Below are positions 35,442-43,181 of a DNA stretch of 64,000 nucleotides, piece by piece. The translations under genes were made by a program, and so were the position numbers. Position 1 is the first letter of the stretch. Each line of letters begins with the position of its first letter. This DNA is from Bacillota bacterium (GTDB taxonomy: Bacteria; Bacillota; Clostridia; Tissierellales; MES13): NCBI GenBank assembly GCA_009711785.1, contig VENA01000008.1:1-64000 (forward strand), written 5' to 3'. Under the pieces are notes generated by a model that was given only the letters and a program-made list of their open reading frames with translations, had not been told where the DNA came from and did not search any database.

Positions 35442-35518
35442 TTTTTCTTTTAAAACTAAAATTATTAAGATTATATTTTATTTTTTTACAAAAACTATAA
35501 AAAAAGGAGCTGATAAAT

Positions 35519-35710
35519 ATGAGTAAGAAATATACATCTCCCCAGGCTAGACAGGCATTTTTTGAACTAAGGGAAGAAATAGCTAAAGAATTAGGTGTTC
35601 ATGATACTGTAAAAAGAGAAGGTTGGGGTTCTGTTTCATCAAGAAACTGTGGAAATATAGTTAAAAAAGCATTAGAAAAAGCAGAAAATAATAATCATCA
35701 ACAATTTTAA
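35519..35710 (+). CDS. Alpha/beta-type small acid-soluble spore protein
   Basis: A 63-residue protein with the alpha/beta SASP pattern: LREEIAKELGV (about 18-28), the site of germination-protease cleavage in this family, and GWGSVSSRNCGNIVKKALEK (about 35-54), related to the DNA-binding helix region. These proteins coat and protect DNA in dormant spores. Expression would be in the forespore. The ATG follows AAAGGAGC. The presence of this gene shows the organism descends from spore formers. Confidence 0.92.
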   Translation: MSKKYTSPQARQAFFELREEIAKELGVHDTVKREGWGSVSSRNCGNIVKKALEKAENNNHQQF

Positions 35711-35735
35711 AGGGATAGTTTTCTATCCCTTAAAA
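35709..35735 (+). terminator. Hairpin after the spore protein gene
   Basis: AAGGGATAG and CTATCCCTT pair around a TTTT loop directly after the stop. There is no T-run downstream, so termination may be weak. Confidence 0.45.
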
Positions 35736-35793
35736 CACTGTTTATAACACCATCTTCGTGGTATATATAATATATATTATAAGGAGGTATCTA

Positions 35794-37176
35794 ATGAATA
35801 AAAATCTTATTAAAAACAGAGTTGGTAAAACTCCCTTAGTTAGAGCAAAAAATTTAGAAAAGGAATTAGGAATAAAAAAAATTTACTTAAAGCTAGAGGG
35901 TAATAACCCTTCTGGACAACGTGCTGATAGACTAGCTTTTTTACTTATTAAAGATGCTATTGATATTGGAAAAGATACAATATGCGTTGGAACTGGAGGC
36001 TTTTTAACTAAATCCTTAGCATTTTTATCTCAATATTACGATGTGAATTGTGTTGTTATAACACCAAAGAATATGAAAATAACCGACCATGAAATATTTG
36101 ATAAACCTAATATTGAAGTTATTAAATACGGTGAAACACAGGCAGATTGTTTAAAACAAAGCAAGAAATTATCTAAAAAACATGGATGGTATAACGCAAG
36201 TCCAGGAATAGAAAATAATATGTTAAACATGACTGCTTTATCTAAAATATCTACTGAATTAAACAGGCAAGTCAAAGAAGAAAAAATAGATACAGTTTTT
36301 TCACAATTAAGTTATGGATTTTCAGTATCAGGTCTAGACTTAGGTTTTAGACAATTATGGGTAAATGAAAAAATCAAAACATTACCTATGCTTTATTGTT
36401 GTACAACAAATAAAGGAAATGAAATATATGAATCCTTTAAAAAGGACAGTACAAAAATATTGCCTATGACTGATGATGATATTGAAGTAAATGAATATAA
36501 TAGACACCTTATTAATCTAGGTAGTTCTGTAGCTCAGGATGCTTTAGATGCAATATATGATACTAATGGTAAAATCACAGGTATTGATCATAAAGAATTA
36601 ATCTATTATGTTGATAAATTTAAAAGTTTAGAAAATATTGAGTTAAATATATCAAATTCCTACCCTATTGCAGGATTTATTAAAGAAGCTAAAAAGGGTA
36701 ATGTGAAAAATGGAAATCATATTATACTCTTAAATGATGGTAAAGCAGATATTGAAATAAGAGACGTTACAAAGGAAGAAAGTGCATTAACCAATAAAGA
36801 AATAGTTCAACAAATAGATGATTGGTTAATGGAATATACAGACCCTAAAAGAGAAATATATGAAGCTTTAGATAATGCCTTTGAAAAAGGCTATGTTTTG
36901 TTTGCATATCATAATAATGATATAGCAGGAATAGCAATAATATCTAATTTTGATTTTGAATATTTTGCTTCTAAATATCATTTATCCTATATAGCAACAA
37001 ATAGAAATATTAAAGGAAGAGGTATCGCCACACAACTTCTTACAAAGGCAATCGATTTAAGTGATGGTAATATATCACTTCATGTTGAAGCAGACAATGA
37101 AAGAGCAATAAAACTCTATAAAAAAATGGGATTTGAAGCTCCTTATTATAGAATGCTACATAGTTTAAAAGAATAA
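35794..37176 (+). CDS. PLP-fold (threonine synthase-like) pseudoenzyme fused to a GNAT acetyltransferase
   Basis: The ATG behind AAGGAGG gives 460 residues. Residues 1-320 follow fold-type II PLP enzymes: RVGKTPLVRAKNLEKELG, then KLEGNNPSGQRADRLA where threonine synthase and cysteine synthase have NPTGSFKDR. The PLP-binding Lys is Ala44 here, so the usual Schiff base cannot form at that position. A glycine loop CVGTGGFLTKSLAFL (about 71-85) is partly kept. Residues 330-460 are a GNAT domain with RNIKGRGIATQLLTKAI (about 401-417) and DNERAIKLYKKMGF. The N-terminal half may bind an amino acid or peptide for the acetyltransferase; this is inference. Confidence 0.82.
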   Translation: MNKNLIKNRVGKTPLVRAKNLEKELGIKKIYLKLEGNNPSGQRADRLAFLLIKDAIDIGKDTICVGTGGFLTKSLAFLSQYYDVNCVVITPKNMKITDHEIFDKPNIEVIKYGETQADCLKQSKKLSKKHGWYNASPGIENNMLNMTALSKISTELNRQVKEEKIDTVFSQLSYGFSVSGLDLGFRQLWVNEKIKTLPMLYCCTTNKGNEIYESFKKDSTKILPMTDDDIEVNEYNRHLINLGSSVAQDALDAIYDTNGKITGIDHKELIYYVDKFKSLENIELNISNSYPIAGFIKEAKKGNVKNGNHIILLNDGKADIEIRDVTKEESALTNKEIVQQIDDWLMEYTDPKREIYEALDNAFEKGYVLFAYHNNDIAGIAIISNFDFEYFASKYHLSYIATNRNIKGRGIATQLLTKAIDLSDGNISLHVEADNERAIKLYKKMGFEAPYYRMLHSLKE

Positions 37177-37184
37177 TTTAAATA

Positions 37185-37206
37185 TCCCCCATGTTATCAT
37201 GGGGGA
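37185..37206. terminator. Bidirectional terminator between convergent genes
   Basis: TCCCCCATG and CATGGGGGA form a 9-bp stem with a TTAT loop between the fusion gene and the leftward metallo-beta-lactamase gene. Confidence 0.8.
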
Positions 37207-37212
37207 TTTAGT

Positions 37213-38496
37213 TTACTTAAAATCTCTTTTTAATATCTCTATATTTTTATTAAATACTGAATTACCTAAACATACATCTCCATGTCCTGGAATTACAATA
37301 TCATATTGTTTCTCATTTAATTTTTCTAATGTATTAATTACAATTTTTCCAGCCTCATCAGTATCAACTAATCTTACTGGATCAATATTAGATGCTAAAA
37401 TATCTCCTGCTACAAATATTTTTTCATCTATAAGAACACTTAGATGTTTATTTTTAGCATGCCCTGGAGTAAATATTATCTTAAACTCTTTATCTTTACA
37501 TTTAATTACATCTCCATCATTACTATTATCATATGTATAAAGATTTACCCCCTCTTTATTAAACATATCTAAATTATTTGTATGATCATAATGGTCATGG
37601 GTTATAATTAAGTTTTTTAACTCTAAATCATTTTCTTCAATAAACTTTTTCATCTCTTTTCCCATATTTTCAGTTATTCCAGTATCAATCATAGTTGCTT
37701 CTTTTCCTGAAATAGCTAATACCATAGTAGCCTTTTTTATAGTATATTCATTACCACTACTTACAATTATATCATCATCTATTTCAGACCAAAATTTATC
37801 TGCTTTTATATCATATTTAGATAATTGGTTTTCTATTTCTTTGATTTTTTTAGAAATAAATTTATTATCTTTAATTATATCTCCATGACCAGGTATTATT
37901 AACTCATAGTTTGTTTTTTGTAAATACTTTAAACTTTCTAATAAAAATTCGTATTCATTATAAGTTACTGCAGTATAAGATTTCTTATTAGTCGTTAGTA
38001 TATCCCCTGCTACCAATATATTATTATTAATATCAACACTAATATGTCCATTGCTATTATGCCCGTTAGTAAGTAATAATTTTAACTTTTTATCACCTAT
38101 TTCAACAATCTGTTCATTCTTTATATTTTGAGGCATTAATATCTCTGTATTCTCTTGTTTAAACATTCCTAAGTTATTTAGTTGCTCATCATCAAAGTGA
38201 CTTATTATTATTTTATCTAATTTTAAGTTTTTCTCCTTTATAATATTTTTAATCTTTAGTGCTTCTTTTTCTTTAAATCCTGTATCTATCAAAACTGCTT
38301 TATCATTACTTGTAACTAAAGTCATATTTATTTCATTATGATCGCCAGTACTTATAAAAATTTCATCATTTACACTTTTAACATTATCTTTAACTTCAAT
38401 ATTAAAAGCTTCTTTTGTAATATCTTTTCCCCCTGAACATCCTGCTAAAAAACCTATAATAATAATTACTAAAAGTATTAACCCTTTCTTTTTCAA
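37213..38496 (-). CDS. Lipoprotein with two metallo-beta-lactamase domains
   Basis: A 427-residue protein with an N-terminal lipobox (LVIIIIGFLAGCSGGK, Cys20), so it should be anchored on the outer face of the membrane. Two metallo-beta-lactamase folds follow. The second (about 235-427) has a full site: THDHYDHTNNLDMF, TPGHAKNKHLS, FVAGDILAS and VIPGHGDV. The first (about 35-225) is altered at the key place, HFDDEQLNNLGMF instead of HxHxDH, but keeps NGHNSNGHIS, VAGDIL and IPGHGD. The two halves look like an internal duplication with one active and one degenerate domain. The substrate is unknown. Confidence 0.85.
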   Translation of the reverse strand: MKKKGLILLVIIIIGFLAGCSGGKDITKEAFNIEVKDNVKSVNDEIFISTGDHNEINMTLVTSNDKAVLIDTGFKEKEALKIKNIIKEKNLKLDKIIISHFDDEQLNNLGMFKQENTEILMPQNIKNEQIVEIGDKKLKLLLTNGHNSNGHISVDINNNILVAGDILTTNKKSYTAVTYNEYEFLLESLKYLQKTNYELIIPGHGDIIKDNKFISKKIKEIENQLSKYDIKADKFWSEIDDDIIVSSGNEYTIKKATMVLAISGKEATMIDTGITENMGKEMKKFIEENDLELKNLIITHDHYDHTNNLDMFNKEGVNLYTYDNSNDGDVIKCKDKEFKIIFTPGHAKNKHLSVLIDEKIFVAGDILASNIDPVRLVDTDEAGKIVINTLEKLNEKQYDIVIPGHGDVCLGNSVFNKNIEILKRDFK

Positions 38497-38622
38497 ATTA
38501 ATTCCCCCTTGTAATATGTTATTTATATTTTAACATTTCTGAATAGTCAGAATATTACAATGGTTTTAACATTAATTAACATTTATTAATATTTTTACAA
38601 AACAAAATTAATCACAAAAAAG

Positions 38623-38658
38623 CTATAGAGTAGACTTTTATATCTGTCTACTCTATAG
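38623..38658 (-). terminator. Rho-independent terminator after the SatP-type gene
   Basis: CTATAGAGTAGAC and GTCTACTCTATAG form a 13-bp stem, followed by TTTTTTG on the minus strand. It ends the leftward acetate carrier gene. Confidence 0.9.
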
Positions 38659-38692
38659 AATAAATTTTAAATACTTAAGATATTACTATTAT

Positions 38693-39304
38693 TTACTTAA
38701 ATATACCAAATGGTTTTCCCACAGGTAAAAATTCTTTTTCAAAATGATTATTTAATACTGCTGCTGCTGAACCATAAAAACTAACCATTGATAATAAAAA
38801 TTCAGATACTGCAGCTATAGTATGTGCTAATTCACTAAAAATACCAAAGGAACTTAGAGTTAATCCTATAAATAGAAAGTCAATTAAAAAGAATATAGTA
38901 AATAAAACCTTATGGGTTTCCATTGCACCTATTGTCATATACACAGTGAAAATAAGATACCCAAGAAAAGCAAATCCTAACTGTTTTGGATCAGCCGTTA
39001 GTGCTATATCCTTACCAAAGATTCCGATTTTTATTGCCCAAGTAAATGCAACTGAATACCAAAATAAAGCATAACCTCCAAAGGCTGTAGTACCAAAAGT
39101 ATTATTGCGTTTTGAATCATTGATACATGCAAATAATTGTGCACTTGCTCCTAAAAATATCGCCCAAGGTAAGATATAAGTAACCCCTTGTGTCCATCCT
39201 AACTTTTGAGAAGAAGCAACTAATGTTACTATTGCTAATCCAAATAGCCCTAATGCCGATGGATCTGCATTAGTAATTTTAACATTTTTTTCATTCGTAT
39301 TCAT
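38693..39304 (-). CDS. GPR1/FUN34/YaaH (SatP) family acetate/succinate carrier
   Basis: A 203-residue inner-membrane protein with six predicted helices. The family motif near the N-terminus is NADPSALGLFGLAIVTLV (about 13-30), followed by the conserved GASAQLFACI and, later, GFAFLGYLIFTVYMTIG. SatP proteins exchange acetate or related short acids with protons. It stands alone on its strand with a clear terminator. In a fermenting anaerobe it could export acetate. Confidence 0.9.
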   Translation of the reverse strand: MNTNEKNVKITNADPSALGLFGLAIVTLVASSQKLGWTQGVTYILPWAIFLGASAQLFACINDSKRNNTFGTTAFGGYALFWYSVAFTWAIKIGIFGKDIALTADPKQLGFAFLGYLIFTVYMTIGAMETHKVLFTIFFLIDFLFIGLTLSSFGIFSELAHTIAAVSEFLLSMVSFYGSAAAVLNNHFEKEFLPVGKPFGIFK

Positions 39305-39531
39305 AATTACCTCCTATAATAATTAATCTATAATTTATCAATACAAATATGATATCATTAAATTCGACAAAATAAAATATAAAATTACATATTTTCATAA
39401 GTAAAATCATATAAATTTGTTTTTTTCCACATATAATGGGTATTTTTTAAAAAAAGCTTATATTTTAACTTAACATTAATTTAATATATAACTGATATAC
39501 TTATATATAATAGATTTTTAGGAGTGATAAT

Positions 39532-40158
39532 TTGTTTGTTTTAGAAAACATTAAATATAAAGATATATTAAATATAAAAAATCTTACAATACCAGAAAAT
39601 AAAATAACTTGCTTAATCGGGGAAAGTGGCAGCGGAAAAACTACTTTACTAAAACTTTTAAATAAAATGATAAGTCCAACTAATGGAAGTATCCATTACA
39701 AAAATAAAGCTATAAAATATATTGACTCAATTAAATTAAGGCGGAATGTCGTTATGCTTTCACAAACACCGGTAATTTTTAAAGGTAGCATTAAAGACAA
39801 TTTATTAAAAGGATTAAATTTTTCAGAAAAGCCAATGGTAAATGATAATACTTTAAAAGAAATTTTATCAAAAGTCCACTTAGATAAACCTTTAGATTTA
39901 ACTGCAAAAGAATTATCCGGTGGAGAAAAACAAAGATTAGCCCTTGGAAGAATTATGTTAATGAATGCTGATGTTTATTTACTAGATGAACCATCTTCCT
40001 CCTTAGATGAAAATACAGAGGATATTATAATTAATGAATTTGTAAAATACATCAAAACAAATAATAAAACCCTTATTATTGTTACCCACTCTAAAAATAT
40101 AGCTAAAACTTATGCAGATAATATAATTGAAATTAATAAAGGAAATTTAAAGGGGTGA
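39532..40158 (+). CDS. fetA: ABC transporter ATPase, FetA-like
   Basis: A 208-residue ATPase. Walker A is CLIGESGSGKTTLLKLLN (about 25-42), the signature motif is ELSGGEKQRLALGRI (about 125-139) and Walker B is VYLLDEPSSSLDE. The start is TTG behind AGGAGTG. It is six bases before a UPF0014 permease gene, the arrangement of FetAB, an iron exporter linked to peroxide resistance in E. coli. The substrate here is inferred from that pairing. Confidence 0.85.
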   Translation: MFVLENIKYKDILNIKNLTIPENKITCLIGESGSGKTTLLKLLNKMISPTNGSIHYKNKAIKYIDSIKLRRNVVMLSQTPVIFKGSIKDNLLKGLNFSEKPMVNDNTLKEILSKVHLDKPLDLTAKELSGGEKQRLALGRIMLMNADVYLLDEPSSSLDENTEDIIINEFVKYIKTNNKTLIIVTHSKNIAKTYADNIIEINKGNLKG

Positions 40159-40163
40159 TATAA

Positions 40164-40943
40164 ATGAAAGGTATTATAAACTTACAAATATTTCAATTGT
40201 TAACAGCCTACATTTTTATTTTAATATTACTTTTTATCGTTAGAAAACGGGGTATAAAAAGAGAAAGAGAAATTATTATTTCCTCTATAAGAATGACCCT
40301 ACAATTAATTTTAACAGGATATATATTAACATATGTTTTTTCAAATAGTAATCCTTTTATTACAATTTCAGTAATTTGCATTATGGAAACTTTCGCGATA
40401 TTTAATATATATAAAAGAGTTAAATCACCTTTAAGTATCGATCTAAAAAAAATTATAGCTTTATCTATGGTTATAGGAACTAGTGTAAGTATTTTATACT
40501 TTATTTTAATAGTTCTTAATTTATCTCCTTGGTATAATCCAAGATACTTTATACCTATATCAGGTATGCTTATAGGTAATTCAATGACTGGTATATCTTT
40601 AGGGGTAAACAAACTTGTAGATGGTATGATATCAAAAAAACATATGATAGAAACTTCTTTAATGCTTGGCGCAACACCTAAAAAAGCTTCAAAACCTATA
40701 GTAAATAATGCCTTTGATTCAGCTATTCTTCCCACTATAAATGCCATGGTAGGTATGGGTATAGTATTTTTACCTGGAATGATGACAGGTCAAATTCTAT
40801 CGGGTATATCTCCACTATCAGCAATTAAATATCAAATAGCGATTATGCTTGGAATACTTGGTAGTGTATCACTAACAGTTATAATATTTGTGCAACTAGG
40901 ATATAAAACCTTTTTTAATAATGAAGATCAACTCAAGATCTAA
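40164..40943 (+). CDS. fetB: UPF0014 permease, FetB-like
   Basis: A 259-residue membrane protein with about seven helices. Family features are ISSIRMTLQLILTGYILTYV (about 40-59), IPISGMLIGNSMTGISLGVN and the late VGMGIVFLPGMMTGQILSG loop, as in FetB/YbbM. With the ATPase encoded just upstream it forms an ABC exporter, in E. coli for iron. The ATG follows AAGGGGTG. A terminator follows the stop. Confidence 0.88.
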   Translation: MKGIINLQIFQLLTAYIFILILLFIVRKRGIKREREIIISSIRMTLQLILTGYILTYVFSNSNPFITISVICIMETFAIFNIYKRVKSPLSIDLKKIIALSMVIGTSVSILYFILIVLNLSPWYNPRYFIPISGMLIGNSMTGISLGVNKLVDGMISKKHMIETSLMLGATPKKASKPIVNNAFDSAILPTINAMVGMGIVFLPGMMTGQILSGISPLSAIKYQIAIMLGILGSVSLTVIIFVQLGYKTFFNNEDQLKI

Positions 40944-40950
40944 ATTAAAG

Positions 40951-40984
40951 AATACAGTATAAAGCTATATATACTGTATTTTTT
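40951..40984 (+). terminator. Rho-independent terminator after fetB
   Basis: AATACAGTATA pairs with TATACTGTATT, with a short loop, followed by TTTTT. Confidence 0.88.
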
Positions 40985-41020
40985 AAACTATACTTTTCTA
41001 GATTTCATATTATAAATTCC

Positions 41021-41049
41021 TTTACACGGAACATATGTTCCTCTATAAT
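41021..41049 (+). promoter_or_regulatory. Promoter with a LexA (SOS) box between -35 and -10
   Basis: TTTACA (41021-41026) and TATAAT (41044-41049) are spaced by exactly 17 bases. The spacer contains the perfect palindrome GGAACATATGTTCC (41028-41041), which fits the Gram-positive LexA consensus GAAC-N4-GTTC. Bound LexA would block RNA polymerase directly. The transcript serves the two small genes at 41084 and 41359. Confidence 0.85.
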
Positions 41050-41083
41050 ATTAATATATACTATTATTATAGAAGGTGAGTTT

Positions 41084-41347
41084 ATGAAAGTAGTAAATGT
41101 TAATGTTGACATGATTGCATTATTTAATAAAAATGGTGAACCAAAGCCCATTAAGTTCCGTCTAACTAATAAAGATGGTGAATATATTACTGTAAAAGTT
41201 AAAAGGGTCTTACTTAAAAATAAATTAAAAATAGCAAACAAAAAATATTTTTCCTTTAGATGTCAAAGTATTATAAAGGGAATGGAAAAAATATACGAAT
41301 TAAGATATGACACTAATGAGTTTAAATGGATATTATTTAAAATGTAA
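41084..41347 (+). CDS. Small protein of unknown function under LexA control
   Basis: An 87-residue protein, basic and probably all-beta (VNVDMIALFNKNGEPKPIKF, then KDGEYITVKVKRVLLKNKL). The spacing of strands resembles small OB or SH3-like folds, but I do not recognise the family. Its ATG follows AGAAGGTGAG, 35 bases after the -10 box of a LexA-box promoter. The gene for a LexA-like winged-helix protein follows after 11 bases, so both are SOS-induced if the box is functional. Confidence 0.8.
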   Translation: MKVVNVNVDMIALFNKNGEPKPIKFRLTNKDGEYITVKVKRVLLKNKLKIANKKYFSFRCQSIIKGMEKIYELRYDTNEFKWILFKM

Positions 41348-41358
41348 GGAGGTTTCAA

Positions 41359-41598
41359 ATGATTACTCAGATACAAGTAAAAATACTAAAAACTATCAAA
41401 ACATACATAGAAAAAAAGGGCTATAGCCCTTCTCTAGATGAATTAAAAAAAGAAATACCTTTGAAATCAAAGGAAGATTTAAACGGCCAGATGAAAAGTT
41501 TAGAAAAATTAGGTTGCATAAAAAAACAACAATCCCTAGCAAGATCTATTATCATAACAGACCAAGGTAAAAGCTTATTAAAACTTTTATCTAATTAA
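41359..41598 (+). CDS. LexA-type winged-helix DNA-binding protein without the peptidase domain
   Basis: A 79-residue protein that matches only the DNA-binding third of LexA: QIQVKILKTIKTYIEKKGYS (about 4-23), PSLDELKKEIPLKSKEDL and LEKLGCIKKQQSLARSIIIT. The S24 peptidase domain and its Ala-Gly cleavage site are absent, so it cannot be inactivated by RecA-stimulated self-cleavage. It lies in an operon with a LexA-box promoter, which suggests feedback or competition at SOS operators. An alternative is a general winged-helix protein of different specificity. The ATG follows AAGGAGG. Confidence 0.8.
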   Translation: MITQIQVKILKTIKTYIEKKGYSPSLDELKKEIPLKSKEDLNGQMKSLEKLGCIKKQQSLARSIIITDQGKSLLKLLSN

Positions 41599-41607
41599 AC
41601 TCTCTAA

Positions 41608-41638
41608 AAAAACATCATAAAAATTATGATGTTTTTTA
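41608..41638. terminator. Bidirectional terminator
   Basis: AACATCAT and ATGATGTT pair with flanking A and T runs on both strands. It ends both the rightward SOS operon and the leftward GAF-GGDEF gene, whose stop lies within it. Confidence 0.88.
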
Positions 41639-43021
41639 TAGCCTATTTAATTTTTTTACTTTTCTTTTATCCTTATACATTCTACTATCAGCTTTTTGAA
41701 ATATTTTATCAATATCTTTATGTTCTTCAAAGGATTCAACTATCCCATAACCAAATGTTATATATATATTTTTTTCTTCTATTATTAAAGGCTTTTTCAA
41801 AAGATCTTGTTTTATATTATTTATTATATTTAAAACCTCTTCTTTGTTCTTATTATAAATAAGAGCAGTAAATTCATCTCCACCGATCCTTGCAAATATA
41901 TTTTCTTCACCAATTTTTTCCTTTACTGTATTTGCAAACTCTTTAATAATTTTATCTCCAATATCATGTCCATAAGTATCATTAATAATTTTTAAATCAT
42001 TCATATCAAATACAACGAGAGAAAAAATATTATTATTTTCAATATATTCTTCATGTGCTTTTTTAAATAATCTTTGAAATTCATGTCTATTAAAAGCACC
42101 TGTTAAAGCATCATGCCTTGATAAATAAGTTATTTTTCCAACTAATTTTGTGTTTTTTATAGCTATACCTATTTGCTCTGCTAAATGCTTTATTATAAGT
42201 TTATCTTCATTAGTAAAAGCATTTTTATGTAAAGTATTATCTATACTTATTACTCCTATAAACTTACCATCTAAAGCTATTCCACAACTAAGGATTGATT
42301 CTTGTTCATAACCATCGGCTTTTTCTAACATTTGAAATTGTTCTTTATTTAATGTCTCTTTATTAAATTTTCTTAAATCGTTTATTATTATCGGGTCAAA
42401 TAACTGATTTAAACTATATTGAAATAACTCTTCTTTTTTTAATTTTAAATTTTTTAATACATTAAAATCATATCCATACACTGCTTTAAAAGATATCTCT
42501 CCATCTTCTAATATTAATATACTTCCCTTATTAGCCTTAGGTATTATATTAATTGCTTTTTCAAGTATCATTTGTAATATCCTATTAATATCTACTGATG
42601 TTAGTATCTCACTTGTTATATCCATAATTGCATTAGTTATTTTATTATTTCTATTAAGAAGTTTATTCTTTTGCTTTAATTCATGTAATAATCTTCTATG
42701 TCTTTGATCATTTTTTTTATAATCTGAAAATACATTTTCTAAAGTTTCATAAGGAACTGATTTTCTTTTATTTTCATTATAATCATCTACTTTTGTTACT
42801 GAATTTTCACTTATACATTTAGTAATCTTTAAAAAAGGTATTAAAAACCATTTGTAAATGACAAAGCCTAGAATCAATGCTAAGATAATTTCTATTGAAA
42901 TTATAATATAATTATTAAGATTAGTATAACTATTTAAAAATTTTGGGAATATTAAAATAAGTGAAATTAATACAATAATAGCTAAATACTTTTCCTTAAT
43001 TTTCTTAGTCATTGATATCAA
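41636..43021 (-). CDS. Membrane GAF-GGDEF diguanylate cyclase
   Basis: A 461-residue protein. Two hydrophobic segments lie near residues 11-55 and a short linker follows. A GAF domain covers about 130-290 (GSILILEDGEISF, LSCGIALDGKFIGVISID). The GGDEF domain covers about 300-461 with HDALTGAFNRHEFQ and an intact active motif ARIGGDEFTALI. The product-inhibition RxxD site five residues before the motif is absent (GEEN). It should make cyclic di-GMP in response to a ligand bound by GAF. The gene is monocistronic. Confidence 0.9.
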   Translation of the reverse strand: MISMTKKIKEKYLAIIVLISLILIFPKFLNSYTNLNNYIIISIEIILALILGFVIYKWFLIPFLKITKCISENSVTKVDDYNENKRKSVPYETLENVFSDYKKNDQRHRRLLHELKQKNKLLNRNNKITNAIMDITSEILTSVDINRILQMILEKAINIIPKANKGSILILEDGEISFKAVYGYDFNVLKNLKLKKEELFQYSLNQLFDPIIINDLRKFNKETLNKEQFQMLEKADGYEQESILSCGIALDGKFIGVISIDNTLHKNAFTNEDKLIIKHLAEQIGIAIKNTKLVGKITYLSRHDALTGAFNRHEFQRLFKKAHEEYIENNNIFSLVVFDMNDLKIINDTYGHDIGDKIIKEFANTVKEKIGEENIFARIGGDEFTALIYNKNKEEVLNIINNIKQDLLKKPLIIEEKNIYITFGYGIVESFEEHKDIDKIFQKADSRMYKDKRKVKKLNRL

Positions 43022-43126
43022 TTCCTTCCTTGAAAGTTTTATGTCCTAATATATTTAATTCTACAAAACTTAAAAATTTCCTCTTATGTTTATTATTAGA
43101 ATTCTAAAAATTCTAATAAATTTAAA

Positions 43127-43166
43127 GACCTATAAAGTAAATTATCTCTAATCTACTTTATAGGTC
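43127..43166 (-). terminator. Rho-independent terminator after serA
   Basis: GACCTATAAAGTA and TACTTTATAGGTC form a 13-bp stem just downstream of the serA stop, followed by TTTAAATTT on the minus strand. Confidence 0.82.
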
Positions 43167-43181
43167 TAATTTAAATTACTT

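Noticed and set aside
43095..43118. Second terminator or IS end near TTAGAATTCTAAAAATTCTAA
   Set aside because: A weak AT-only dyad beyond the true serA terminator side; no GC core or other support.
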